The notes: a model not told the origin generated them from the sequence alone. A stretch of 64,000 nucleotides of DNA from Corallococcus caeni (GCF_036245865.1 NZ_BTTW01000012.1:186001-250000); one strand, 5' to 3'. Shown: positions 43,577 through 51,471, numbered from the stretch's first letter. Made by a program: numbers and translations.

Positions 43577-44191
43577 TCAGCCGCGAGGCGGCACGCATGT
43601 GTCCAGCAGCGCCCGGGCCGCGGCGCGCGGATCCTCCGCCTCCAGCACGGCGGAGATGACCGCGACGCCCCAGGCCCCCGGCACCTCCCGAGCGCGCTCC
43701 GCCGTCATCCCGCCCAGCGCCAGGGCAGGGCAGGGCAGCCGCTCCGAAAGCGCCCTGAACCCACGGGGCCCCAACGTGTCGCGCGTGTCCCCCGGCTTGG
43801 AGCCAGGCGCGAACACGGGGCTCACCAGCGCCAGGTCCGCCCCCACCGCGGCTTCCGCCTCGCGAGCGTCGTGCACCGCCACGCTCACGAGCCGGCCCTC
43901 CGGCAGGAACGGGCGCACGTCGCGGGGCGAAGGGCCCGACGCCGGCAGGTGCAGATGCGCGCCCACGAGCAGCGCGACATCCAACCGCCCGTTCACGAAC
44001 AGCGCCCGGCCCCGGCACACCTCCGCCAGAAGCCGCGCCTCCTCCAGGAACACCCGCCCGGAGGCCTCCGGATGACGGTGTTGCACGGCGACCTCCGGCC
44101 CCGCCTCCAGCGCCTGCTCCAGCGCGGTCAACAGCCGCGCCCGGGGCAGCCGCCAGTCCGTGATGACCACGAGGCGGGGCAGGGCAGTCAC
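43577..44191 (-). CDS. thiE: thiamine phosphate synthase-like protein (ThiE/TenI family)
   Basis: A 204 aa TIM-barrel protein. ThiE couples the thiazole and pyrimidine moieties to thiamine phosphate. Family features seen are LVVITDW at the start, VAVHDAREAEAA, LVSPVFAPGSKPGDT near the pyrophosphate site and the late ALGGM. The canonical QLREK segment is QHRHP here, so the Lys after the Arg is missing, and the GVHLGQ loop reads GAHLHLP. These changes recall TenI-type paralogues, so the synthase role is likely from context (thiS-thiG upstream) but not certain. GTG start 2 bases after the thiG stop. Confidence 0.75.
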   Translation of the reverse strand: MTALPRLVVITDWRLPRARLLTALEQALEAGPEVAVQHRHPEASGRVFLEEARLLAEVCRGRALFVNGRLDVALLVGAHLHLPASGPSPRDVRPFLPEGRLVSVAVHDAREAEAAVGADLALVSPVFAPGSKPGDTRDTLGPRGFRALSERLPCPALALGGMTAERAREVPGAWGVAVISAVLEAEDPRAAARALLDTCVPPRG

Positions 44192-44193
44192 CG

Positions 44194-44979
44194 CTACTCC
44201 ACGAGCCCTTCGATGGGGCTGGACGCGGAGCCGTACGCCTTGCGCGGGATGCGGCCCGCCAGGAACGCGTCGCGGCCGGCCTCCACCGCCTTCTTCATCG
44301 CCACGGCCATGCGCACCGGATCCTTCGCGCCCGCGATGGCGGTGTTCATGAGCAGCGCGTCCACGCCCAGCTCCATCGCGATGGCCGCGTCGGAGGCCGT
44401 GCCCACGCCCGCGTCCACGATGACCGGCACCTTCACCACCTCGCGGATGAGCCGCAGGTTGTGCGGGTTGCGGATGCCCAGTCCGCTGCCGATGGGCGCC
44501 GCCAGCGGCATCACCGCCGCGCAGCCCGCGTCCTCCAGCTTGCGCGCCGTGATGGGGTCGTCGCTGGTGTACGGCAGCACCGTGAAGCCCTCCTTCACCA
44601 GGATGCGCGCCGCCTTCACCGTCTCCTCGACGTCGGGGTAGAGCGTCTTCTCGTCGCCCAGCACCTCCAGCTTCACCCACTTGCTCATGCCCAGCTCTTC
44701 CGCCAGCCGGCAGGTGCGCACCGCGTCCTCCGCCGTGTAGCAGAGCGCCGTGTTGGGCAGGAGGCGCATCTTGTTGCGGTCGATCCAGTTCATCAGCGAC
44801 GCCTCGCCCGTCGCCTTCAAATCCAACCGGCGCACCGCCACCGTGACGAGCTCCGCGCCCGACGCTTCGTGGCACTGCTTCATCACCTCGTGGCTGGGGT
44901 ACTTCCCCGTCCCGACGATGAGCCGCGAGGTGAACGTCACCCCCGCCAGCGTGAAAGGCTTGTCCGCGATGCCGCTCAT
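44194..44979 (-). CDS. thiG: ThiG: thiazole synthase
   Basis: A 261 aa (beta/alpha)8 enzyme that builds the thiazole phosphate ring of thiamine from deoxyxylulose phosphate, glycine/tyrosine-derived iminoglycine and ThiS thiocarboxylate. Motifs are [35 protein letters not shown] (with catalytic Lys), [13 protein letters not shown] and [12 protein letters not shown]. It lies 26 bases downstream of thiS and 2 bases upstream of the thiE-like gene. ATG 44979 fits the family's usual N-terminus. Confidence 0.95.
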   Translation of the reverse strand: MSGIADKPFTLAGVTFTSRLIVGTGKYPSHEVMKQCHEASGAELVTVAVRRLDLKATGEASLMNWIDRNKMRLLPNTALCYTAEDAVRTCRLAEELGMSKWVKLEVLGDEKTLYPDVEETVKAARILVKEGFTVLPYTSDDPITARKLEDAGCAAVMPLAAPIGSGLGIRNPHNLRLIREVVKVPVIVDAGVGTASDAAIAMELGVDALLMNTAIAGAKDPVRMAVAMKKAVEAGRDAFLAGRIPRKAYGSASSPIEGLVE

Positions 44980-45005
44980 GACCGTCTCCTCTCCAGGGCC
45001 TGCGC

Positions 45006-45209
45006 TCACCCGCCACCGACGAAGGTGACGATCTCCACCCGGTCCCCGTCCTGGAGCCGGTGCTCGGGGTGACGGGCGCGGCGTACCACCTCCGCGTTCA
45101 CCTCCACCGCCACCCCCGGGCCGCTGCCCAGCTCCAGCAGCGCCAGCAGGGACGAAAGGGTGCTGCCCTCCGGCAGCGTCCGCGCTTCTCCGTTGACCCA
45201 CACGTTCAC
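45006..45209 (-). CDS. thiS: ThiS: sulfur carrier protein
   Basis: A 67 aa ubiquitin-like protein ending in FVGGG; the C-terminal Gly-Gly type end is adenylated and thiocarboxylated to deliver sulfur to ThiG. The opening [20 protein letters not shown] and [14 protein letters not shown] are typical of ThiS. AAGGAG lies upstream of the GTG at 45209 (GTG 45203 is an alternative). It is the first gene of thiS-thiG-thiE. No thi-box riboswitch sequence (CTGAGA ... ACC) was found upstream. Confidence 0.9.
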   Translation of the reverse strand: MNVWVNGEARTLPEGSTLSSLLALLELGSGPGVAVEVNAEVVRRARHPEHRLQDGDRVEIVTFVGGG

Positions 45210-45532
45210 GGCCTCACGGCTCCTTCCGGCCCCCTTCGGACGGGACCCGCCGGTGCCAGTACAAGGGCGGTTCTGCCCTGTCAACGCACAGCCTCCCCCA
45301 CGCAACAGGCCTGCTACAGCGCACCAAGACGGATTTTTCGCGCCCGATTGCGTTTTGTTCCGCTTCCCCAGCAGGCAGGGGGCCAGGCCCTGCCTCATGC
45401 GCTGGCCGCCCCTGTTCATGCCTTCGCGTGGCGACAAGCGCTGTGCAGGTACGAGGGGAGCGACCAGTTTCTGCCCAACGCCGGGGAACAAAAACCACCG
45501 GCCTTCAGAACACACTCACAGGGGGCAGTCAC
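45210..45532. other. 323-base divergent intergenic region, thiS / lipoprotein
   Basis: This region holds the probable promoter of the thi operon (45256-45284, minus strand) and must carry that of the lipoprotein gene at 45533. A TPP riboswitch was looked for and not seen. No gene is apparent inside. Confidence 0.45.
45256..45284 (-). promoter_or_regulatory. possible sigma-70-type promoter of thiS-thiG-thiE
   Basis: On the minus strand a perfect TTGACA is followed after 17 bases by TACTGG, which matches TATAAT at three positions. The spacer contains a small inverted repeat AGGGC-N6-GCCCT. It lies about 47 bases upstream of the thiS start. The weak -10 box leaves doubt. Confidence 0.4.
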
Positions 45533-46162
45533 ATGCGGAAGCTCATGATTGCGGTCACGGCGGTGGCGGGGCTGACGATGGTCACCGGCTGCAAGAAGGA
45601 TGACGTCCAGGAGCAGCGCGAGGACGTCGCCGAGGCCCGTCAGGAAGCGGCGCAGGAGACGGCGGAGGCGCGTCAGGACGAGAGCAAGGAGCTGGCGTCC
45701 GCGCAGCAGAACGCCAACGAGGACGTCGCGGAGGCGCGCCAGGACGCGAACGAGAAGATCGCCAGCGCCAACGAGGACGTCCGTGACGAGGAGAAGGACC
45801 TGGCCGAGGCGCAGGCCAACCGCAACGAGGACCTGGCCGAGGACCGCGCCAACCGGAATGAGGACCTGGCCGCGGGCGGCTCCGGCATGGCCGGCACCAC
45901 CGCCGCCGCCGCGGCGACCACCGTCAACGGCCGCGTGATTTCCAAGTCCGGCGACACGCTGACGCTGGTGGACAGCAGCAACAAGGAACTGAAGATCAAG
46001 ACCAACGACAAGACCGCGCTGATGGACAACGGCAGCCGCGCGGTGAAGCTGGACGACATCAAGGAAGGCTCGCAGGTGCGCGCCTCCTACGTGATGGACG
46101 GCAAGGACATGGTCGCTCGCGACGTCACCCTGGTGGCGGCCGTGAAGAAGATGGACAAGTAA
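45533..46162 (+). CDS. lipoprotein with Ala/Glu/Asp-rich helical repeats and OB-like C-terminal domain
   Basis: A 209 aa envelope lipoprotein (lipobox VTGC, Cys about residue 20). Residues about 22-108 form a highly charged helical repeat region with recurring EDVAEARQ/EDLAE units, including the nearly identical pair ANRNEDLAE; it is probably a long coiled coil. A flexible Gly/Ala linker follows, then a small beta domain (about 130-205; VNGRVISKSGDTLTLVD, IKEGSQVRASYVMDGKDMVARDVTLV) like DUF5666 proteins. A strong terminator lies after the stop. The function is unknown; a peptidoglycan- or envelope-spacing role is only a guess. Confidence 0.8.
   Translation: MRKLMIAVTAVAGLTMVTGCKKDDVQEQREDVAEARQEAAQETAEARQDESKELASAQQNANEDVAEARQDANEKIASANEDVRDEEKDLAEAQANRNEDLAEDRANRNEDLAAGGSGMAGTTAAAAATTVNGRVISKSGDTLTLVDSSNKELKIKTNDKTALMDNGSRAVKLDDIKEGSQVRASYVMDGKDMVARDVTLVAAVKKMDK
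45596..45866 (+). repeat. tandem EDVAEARQ / NEDLAE coding repeats
   Basis: Within the lipoprotein gene, short units coding for E-D-V-A-E-A-R-Q, N-E-D-V-A-E-A-R-Q-D and two copies of A-N-R-N-E-D-L-A-E follow each other. The codons differ enough between units that this is an old, selected protein repeat rather than a recent DNA expansion. Confidence 0.6.
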
Positions 46163-46218
46163 TCCCCGCGCCTCACGCGCACCTGTCCAACACGGACTGG
46201 GGAAATACTTGAAGGCGG

Positions 46219-46255
46219 CGGCTCCCACCCTCGCGGTGGGGGCCGTTTCCTTTTT
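46219..46255 (+). terminator. Rho-independent terminator after the lipoprotein gene
   Basis: CGGCTCCCACC / GGTGGGGGCCG forms an 11-bp stem (one G-U pair) with a CTCGC loop, followed directly by TTTCCTTTTT. It lies 57 bases after the lipoprotein stop. It is the clearest intrinsic terminator in the window. Confidence 0.88.
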
Positions 46256-46381
46256 AGTCGGGGAAACACCCGGTGGGGTCGGATGGGGATGTCTGACCCG
46301 GGTGGTAGGACGCGGGCGTGAGGTCTTCCTCATGCCTTCCCGCCCCCGGGAAGCGCTTTCCCGTCAGGAGCGTCAGCCACG

Positions 46382-47515
46382 ATGGCCACCCATCCCCCCG
46401 CGTATTCCGCGTCCCGGCCCTTCATCCTCTTCACCACCGGGGCCACGTCCTATGAGCTGGTGCGCTACCTGGGGTCGCGCGCCGGAGGGGAGCTGCTGCT
46501 CGCCCGCCGGCACTACGCGCGCACGCCGGGCGGACTGGTGCTCATCAAGCGCCTGCGCGACGTGACGGATGACGTGGCGCGGGCGCGGCTGCGCGAGGAG
46601 GTGAAGCTGCTCATGCGGCTGTCCCACCCGGCCATCGCGCCGGTGTACCTGGTGCGGGTCCACGACGGGGCGCCCCACCTGGTGACGGAGTACGTGGACG
46701 GGCCGTGCCTGGAGACGCTGTCCAGCTTCGCGGCGCTGCGGCGGCGGCCCTTCTCGGAGGCGTTCGCCGCGTACGTGGGCGCGGAGGTGGCGGACGCGCT
46801 CCACCACGCCCATGCGCTGGAGGACTCGCGCGGCCTGCCCGTGGGGGTGGTGCACCGCGACGTCAGCCCCCGCTCCGTGCGCGTGGACGTGCACGGGCGG
46901 GTGCGGCTGGCGGACTTCGCGCTCGCGTGGTCGCGGCTGCCCGGGCGCGTGGTGACGGAGCCGGGGCTCGTGCGCGGGGACGTGGCCTATGCCTCGCCGG
47001 AGGCGCTGGAGGGCCAGCCGCTGGATGGCCGCGCGGACCTGTTCTCCCTGGGGATGGTGCTCCTGGAGCTGCTCACCGGCCTGCACCTGCTGGACCTGGA
47101 GGACGTGGAGCGCGCCGCGCAGCAGGCCCAGCCCCTGCCCGGGACGCGCGGGCTGTGCGCGGAGACGCCCAGCTGGCTCCCCGCGCCCCTGATGGCCGCG
47201 CGCATGGCGTGCCTGACGCCCGCCCACGTGGAGCAGGCCACGCGAGGCCTGTCGCCGGGCATGCGGGCGGTGCTCCAGCGGGTGCTCCAGCGCGACCGCG
47301 ACCTGCGCTTCCAGACGGGCGCGGAGCTGCGGGACGCGCTCCGGGGCCAGCTGAACGCGGAGGGACGGCCCTATGGCCCCCCTGAAGCGCTGCGCGAGGT
47401 GGCGGAGGTGCGCACCGACGCGCTCGTGGGCCCCCTGGGAGAGGCGGAAGCCGGGCTGCCGCTGGAGGACGACCTCTGGGACGGCTGCGACGACGACGGC
47501 GCGGACTGGACGTGA
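46382..47515 (+). CDS. Hanks-type Ser/Thr protein kinase, atypical active site
   Basis: A 377 aa cytoplasmic protein with a kinase domain at about 20-300 and no membrane helix. The ATP-binding Lys is in LVLIKRLRD, and the regulatory Glu is probably in LREEVKLL. The catalytic loop reads HRDVSPRSVRVD: the Asp is kept but the Asn five residues later is Ser. The metal motif DFG reads DFA. The APE-type SPEALEGQPLDGRADLFSLGMVL segment is intact. Such changes can lower or abolish activity, so it may be a weak kinase or a pseudokinase scaffold. AGGAG lies upstream of ATG 46382. The C-terminus is acidic. Confidence 0.85.
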   Translation: MATHPPAYSASRPFILFTTGATSYELVRYLGSRAGGELLLARRHYARTPGGLVLIKRLRDVTDDVARARLREEVKLLMRLSHPAIAPVYLVRVHDGAPHLVTEYVDGPCLETLSSFAALRRRPFSEAFAAYVGAEVADALHHAHALEDSRGLPVGVVHRDVSPRSVRVDVHGRVRLADFALAWSRLPGRVVTEPGLVRGDVAYASPEALEGQPLDGRADLFSLGMVLLELLTGLHLLDLEDVERAAQQAQPLPGTRGLCAETPSWLPAPLMAARMACLTPAHVEQATRGLSPGMRAVLQRVLQRDRDLRFQTGAELRDALRGQLNAEGRPYGPPEALREVAEVRTDALVGPLGEAEAGLPLEDDLWDGCDDDGADWT

Positions 47516-47578
47516 GGCCCCCTTCCGGACGCCCCGGGGTGCTTGTCATCGCGGGAGGCCGTGGCGAAGACTGCTGGC

Positions 47579-48586
47579 ATGGGTGACGTGAAGGAGCTGC
47601 ACCGCCGGTGGTGCATCGCGGACGGGCACGCGGATTCGCTGATGTGGAACCGCGACCTGTGCGAGCGGTCGACGGAGGGGCACGTGGACTTCCCCCGCCT
47701 GCGCGAGGCGGGGGTGAAGCTGCAGTGCTTCACGCTGGTGACCCGGGGCTTCCCGTTCATTGGCGGCTTCCCGCTGTTCGCCGCGTGGCGCAAGTGGCCC
47801 CGCGAGGCGCGCGGCGGCGAGTGGTCCCGCGCGCTCTGGCAGATTGAGCAACTGGACGCCTTCTGCACCCGCTCCGGGGACACCGTGCGCGTCGCCACCA
47901 CCGGGGCGGGGCTGGAGGACAACCTCGCGAACGGGCGGCTGTCGGCGGTGCTGGGCGTGGAGGGCGGCCACGCGATTGAAGGCCAGGTGGAGCGGCTCGC
48001 GGAGCTGCACCGGCGCGGCGTGCGCTTCATGGGGCTCACGCACCTGTCCAACAACGACCTGGGCGGTTCGTCCTTTCCCATGATGGGCAACCGGGGGCTG
48101 ACGCCGCTGGGGCACCAGGTGATGGAGGAGATGGCCCGCCTGGGGATGAGCGTGGACGTGGCGCACGCGTCCGAACAGACGCTCACGGACCTCTTCGCGC
48201 ACCCCACGGTGCGCTACTTCTGCTCGCACACCGGCGTGCGCGAGGCGGGCGGCGGCTGGCGCAACCTGTCCGACGCGGCGCTGCGCACCATCGCCCGGCG
48301 CGGCGGCGTGGTGGGCATCATCCTGGCGCCGGTGTACCTGGGCGGCGACACGTGGGACGACGTGGTCCGCCACGTGGAGCACGCGGTGGACGTGATGGGG
48401 GAGGAGGGGGTGGGCGTGGGCTCGGACTACGACGGCATGGTGGCGCTGCCCCGGGGCATGCGGGACGTGACGGACCTGCCCCGCCTCACGGAGGCACTGC
48501 TCAAACGACACCCGGAGTCCTGGGTGGAACGTGTGATGGGTGGCAACTTCCGGCGTTACTTCCGCGAGACGCTCGGCGGCGGTTGA
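47579..48586 (+). CDS. membrane dipeptidase-like metallohydrolase (peptidase family M19)
   Basis: A 335 aa TIM-barrel metallopeptidase of the renal dipeptidase family. Zinc ligands are visible: HxD in IADGHADSL, Glu in LGVEGGHAI, and His in VDVAHASEQ and FCSHTGVR, plus the Asp in GVGSDYDGM. These enzymes cleave dipeptides, including those with D-residues. No signal peptide, so a cytoplasmic role is likely. Translation may start further upstream (GTG 47561 or TTG 47543); ATG 47579 is preferred because homologues begin near it. The preceding kinase gene ends 63 bases upstream. Confidence 0.9.
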   Translation: MGDVKELHRRWCIADGHADSLMWNRDLCERSTEGHVDFPRLREAGVKLQCFTLVTRGFPFIGGFPLFAAWRKWPREARGGEWSRALWQIEQLDAFCTRSGDTVRVATTGAGLEDNLANGRLSAVLGVEGGHAIEGQVERLAELHRRGVRFMGLTHLSNNDLGGSSFPMMGNRGLTPLGHQVMEEMARLGMSVDVAHASEQTLTDLFAHPTVRYFCSHTGVREAGGGWRNLSDAALRTIARRGGVVGIILAPVYLGGDTWDDVVRHVEHAVDVMGEEGVGVGSDYDGMVALPRGMRDVTDLPRLTEALLKRHPESWVERVMGGNFRRYFRETLGGG

Positions 48587-48622
48587 CAGCGAAATACCTG
48601 TCGAAAAGAGTCGCCGCCACCC

Positions 48623-49003
48623 ATGAACCGTCTTCCCCTCGCGCTCCTGTCCCTCGTCGGTTTCTTCCTCCTTTCCGGCTGTGGCGGGCCGGGCTCGGGC
48701 GACTCGTGTGACGGCGGCGACTACGTGTGCCAGGACGACGCGCAGGCGCTGGAGTGCCGCAACGGCGTCTGGCGTCCGCTGGCGTGCCGTGGACCGCTGG
48801 GGTGCCGCGAGCTGGCGGACAGCGTACGGTGCGACACGTCCCTCAACCAGGAGAACGACGGCTGCGCCACGGACGCGGAGGGCAAGGGCGTGTGCAGCCC
48901 GAACAGCGCCGCGCTCCTCACGTGCCGGCAGGGCGTGCTGGTGAAGACGGCGGATTGCTCGTCCTGCGCCGTGCAGGACGGGCAGGCCGTCTGCCAGCCC
49001 TGA
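48623..49003 (+). CDS. small Cys-rich lipoprotein with internal duplication
   Basis: A 126 aa lipoprotein (hydrophobic signal, lipobox LLSGC, Cys about 20). The mature part has two similar Cys-rich units: C-x7-9-L-x-C-R-N/Q-G-V-x-C-x-C-x-C appears once at about 34-72 (VCQDDAQALECRNGVW) and again at about 91-125 (VCSPNSAALLTCRQGVL). Probably disulfide-bonded and exposed in the envelope. The function is unknown. Its stop is two bases from the stop of the converging AhpD-like gene. Confidence 0.75.
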   Translation: MNRLPLALLSLVGFFLLSGCGGPGSGDSCDGGDYVCQDDAQALECRNGVWRPLACRGPLGCRELADSVRCDTSLNQENDGCATDAEGKGVCSPNSAALLTCRQGVLVKTADCSSCAVQDGQAVCQP

Positions 49004-49005
49004 CT

Positions 49006-49668
49006 TCAGCGCTCCGGTTCCCCGCTGGAGGATGGCGGTGGGGCGCCGGGGGGCGGCGCGGGCAGGTAGCCGCCCGCGGCCATGCGCTTCGCGGACCGCT
49101 CGTACATGGCCGGTGAGAGGCCCTGGACGCCGGTGCCGTCAATCCACCGGTTGTAGAAGTTGAACAGCGCGCAGACGGAGACCGCGTCGTAGACGGCCTC
49201 GTCCGTCCAGCCGGCCGCCTTCAGGCGCTCCACGTCCTCGCGGCGCACGTCTCCGGGCGCGTCGTTGAGTCGGTCCACGAAGGCGAACAGCGCCTTCTCG
49301 GCCTCCGGGATGGGGGCCGTGCTCACATCGTCCAGCACTGCCTGGACATGCTCCGTGCTGCCCAGCAATTCCGCCGCGACCGCGGCGTGGGAGCCCGTTC
49401 AAAACACGCAGGCGTTGCGCCGCGACGTGTACGCGGCGATGAGCTCCCGCAGCCCGGCGGACAGCGGGGACGGGCCGCGCATCACCTCGTGGGTGAAGGC
49501 GGACAGCGCGTCCGTCATGCGCGGCTTGAACGCGAACAGGTGCCAGATGCCCGGCGGCGTCATGCCCCCGGCGCGGGCCATGGCGATCAGCTTCCCGTAG
49601 TGCCCGTCGGACTCGTGCGACTCGACGTCGGGCAGGTACATGGCTTCCGGGGCGGGGGACTTCCTCAT
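49006..49668 (-). CDS. AhpD-like peroxidase-related protein, probable selenoprotein (in-frame UGA, CxxU)
   Basis: Read through one in-frame TGA (49399-49401) this is a 220 aa carboxymuconolactone decarboxylase/AhpD-fold protein of the peroxidase-related type. The active-site segment before the stop is RELIAAYTSRRNACVF and after it TGSHAAVAAELLG; family members have CxxC-xxx-H here, so the TGA replaces exactly the second Cys (CVF-U-TGSH). The reading frame is intact on both sides, to a C-terminal FNFYNRWIDGTGV typical of the family and a Pro-rich tail. An SECIS-like hairpin follows the TGA at once. Selenocysteine is therefore the best explanation; a TGC-to-TGA nonsense mutation is the alternative. 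AhpD-like selenoproteins are known in other bacteria. If Sec is not inserted, only an 89-residue fragment is made. Confidence 0.75.
49372..49387 (-). promoter_or_regulatory. SECIS-like hairpin after the in-frame UGA
   Basis: In the mRNA, 11 bases after the UGA, CGCCGC-GGUC-GCGGCG forms a perfect 6-bp stem with a GGUC tetraloop. The apical GGU(C) and its distance of about 17 bases from the UGA match bacterial SECIS elements recognised by SelB (in E. coli fdhF the loop GGUC starts 18 bases after UGA). The stem lies inside Ala codons (A-A-V-A-A), so part of the pairing could be due to GC-rich codons. Confidence 0.6.
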
Positions 49669-49702
49669 CGCGCACTTCCCTGGCTTTGGACGGGGACGGC
49701 CA

Positions 49703-50488
49703 TCAGGCCAGTGACGCGAGGAAGCTGTCCAGCACCGTGTTGAAGGCGTCCGGCTGTTCCTGGTTGGGCAGGTGCGCCGCGCCGGGGATGACCTCCAGCC
49801 GCGCGCCCTGGACCAGGTCCGCCATCTGCTTCGCCTTCGCCAGGGGCGTCACGGTGTCGTGCTCGCCCACCACGACGAGCGCGGGCCCCGCGTAGCGCGC
49901 GAGCAGGTCCTTGCTGTCCAGCCGCAGCGCCATGCCCCGCTGCGCGGCGGCGATGGACTCCGGCGCCACGGCCAGTCCCAGCTTCGTCACCTCGCGGCCC
50001 ACCGGGGACTCCGGCCCCGCGTGGACCAGCTTGGGGACCAGCCCCTGGACGACGGAGGCGGTGCCTTCCTTCAGCGCCTGCTGGGCGGTGGCCTCTCGCT
50101 TGTCCCGACCGGCGGCGTCGTCCGCGGTGCACTGCGTGTCCGCCAGCACCAGCCCGCGCACCCGGCCCGGGTCCTCGCGCAGGAGCGCCAGGGCCGCGTA
50201 GCCACCCATGGACACGCCGCCCACCACCGCCGCGTCGATGTTCAGCGCGTCCAGCAGCGCGAGCGCGTCCTGCGCCAGCATCCGCATCTCCGTGGGGCCT
50301 TCACCCCGCTGGCTCTGCCCGAAGCCGCGCAGGTCCGGCACGAGGAAGCGGTAGCGCCCGGACAGCGCGGCCACCTGCCGGTCGAACGCGGAGCCATCCA
50401 GCGGGAAGGCGTGCAGGAGCAGCACCGGCAACCCCTGGCCCACGTCCCGGTAGTGCAGCGAAACCCCATCCATGGCGACCGTCAGCAT
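49703..50488 (-). CDS. alpha/beta hydrolase
   Basis: A 261 aa alpha/beta hydrolase. The oxyanion region is LLLHAFPLDGSAFDRQ, the nucleophile elbow GGVSMGGYAAL (Ser about 95), the acid Asp in VGEHDTVTP and the catalytic His in GAAHLPNQEQP. The layout resembles 3-oxoadipate enol-lactonase or non-haem haloperoxidase-type esterases; the substrate is unknown. GGGAGGA precedes ATG 50488. The gene starts 41 bases after the corA stop on the same strand. Confidence 0.87.
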   Translation of the reverse strand: MLTVAMDGVSLHYRDVGQGLPVLLLHAFPLDGSAFDRQVAALSGRYRFLVPDLRGFGQSQRGEGPTEMRMLAQDALALLDALNIDAAVVGGVSMGGYAALALLREDPGRVRGLVLADTQCTADDAAGRDKREATAQQALKEGTASVVQGLVPKLVHAGPESPVGREVTKLGLAVAPESIAAAQRGMALRLDSKDLLARYAGPALVVVGEHDTVTPLAKAKQMADLVQGARLEVIPGAAHLPNQEQPDAFNTVLDSFLASLA

Positions 50489-50529
50489 GCGTCCTCCCCT
50501 CGGACCCTCGAGGCCGTCCGGGTGCGGCG

Positions 50530-51471
50530 TCAGATCCACTTCTTGTACTTGAACCAGCCCACCAGCCCCACCGGGAAGCCCACCATCGTCACCCACATGG
50601 CGGCGTACCAACCCGGGTGCGTCAACTGTTCGAAGTTCTGCCCGAAGAACCCCACGATGAAGGACAGGGGCAGGAAGAGGGTGGCGAAGATGGTGAGCTG
50701 CTTGCTGATGTCGTTGGTGCGGTTGGCCACCATGGACAGGTAGCCGTCCATCACGTTGCCCACCACGTCGCGGCTGGAGTCGATCTGTTCGTACAGCCGG
50801 ACGAGGTGGTCGTAGACGTCGCGGAAGTACAGCGTCGTCTTCTCCTGAATCTGCGGGATGCCCCGGCGCGACAGCATGCCCACCACGTCCCGCTGCGGGG
50901 ACAGCACGCGGCGCAGCGTCACCAGCGCGCGCTTGAGCTGGAAGATGCGCTGGAGCTGCTCTGGCTCCGGCTGGGCGAAGATGGCGTCCTCCAGGTCGTC
51001 CAGCCGGTCGCTGAAGTCGTCCATGATGGGGAACTGCGCGTCCACGAGCGCGTCCGTGAGCAGGTAGAGGATGACGTCCACGCCCCGGCCCAGCGTGCCG
51101 GCGGGGTCGTCCCGCACGCGCCGAACGACGGCCTCATGGCTGGGCAGCTTCAGCGCGTGCACGCTGATGAGCCAGTCCTGCGCGAGGAAGAAGTGCTGCT
51201 CGTGCAGCGTGAGCTCCGTGACGTCCGACCCGCAGCTGAAGCCCTGCATCACGATGAACTGGTGGTGCGGGTACTCCTCCAGCTTGGGCCGCTGGTCCAG
51301 GTGCAGGCAGTCCTCCACCGCCAGGCGGTGCAGCTGGAAGCGCTCGGCCAGCCGGCCCATCACCTCCGCGTCCGGCTCCAGGACGTCGATCCACTTGGGC
51401 CCTGGCCGGTCGAGCAGCTCCTCACCCCCCGAGACAGCCCTGCCGTCCTCCCACAGACAGACCTGGATCAT
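50530..51471 (-). CDS. corA: CorA family divalent metal ion transporter
   Basis: A 313 aa protein: a large N-terminal cytoplasmic alpha/beta/coiled-coil domain (about 1-245) and two C-terminal membrane helices (about 253-275 and 287-306). The pore signature, normally GMN, reads GQN in FIVGFFGQNFEQL; such variants occur within the family. It ends with KYKKW, the usual basic tail. It should import Mg2+ or a similar ion. ATG 51471 chosen from homologous length. The divergent gene starts 88 bases away. Confidence 0.9.
   Translation of the reverse strand: MIQVCLWEDGRAVSGGEELLDRPGPKWIDVLEPDAEVMGRLAERFQLHRLAVEDCLHLDQRPKLEEYPHHQFIVMQGFSCGSDVTELTLHEQHFFLAQDWLISVHALKLPSHEAVVRRVRDDPAGTLGRGVDVILYLLTDALVDAQFPIMDDFSDRLDDLEDAIFAQPEPEQLQRIFQLKRALVTLRRVLSPQRDVVGMLSRRGIPQIQEKTTLYFRDVYDHLVRLYEQIDSSRDVVGNVMDGYLSMVANRTNDISKQLTIFATLFLPLSFIVGFFGQNFEQLTHPGWYAAMWVTMVGFPVGLVGWFKYKKWI

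Noticed and set aside
45210-45420. TPP riboswitch upstream of thiS
   Set aside because: The conserved CTGAGA and ACC...GATCTGG elements of the thi-box are absent on the minus strand.
49006-49368. A separate short gene made from the C-terminal part of the AhpD-like frame
   Set aside because: It is in the same frame as the upstream part, separated only by one TGA, and has no ribosome binding site of its own. Treating it as part of one selenoprotein gene explains more.
50530-51471. GQN in place of GMN in CorA as evidence of lost function
   Set aside because: Variants at the middle position occur in the CorA superfamily, and the rest of the protein, including the basic tail, is intact.
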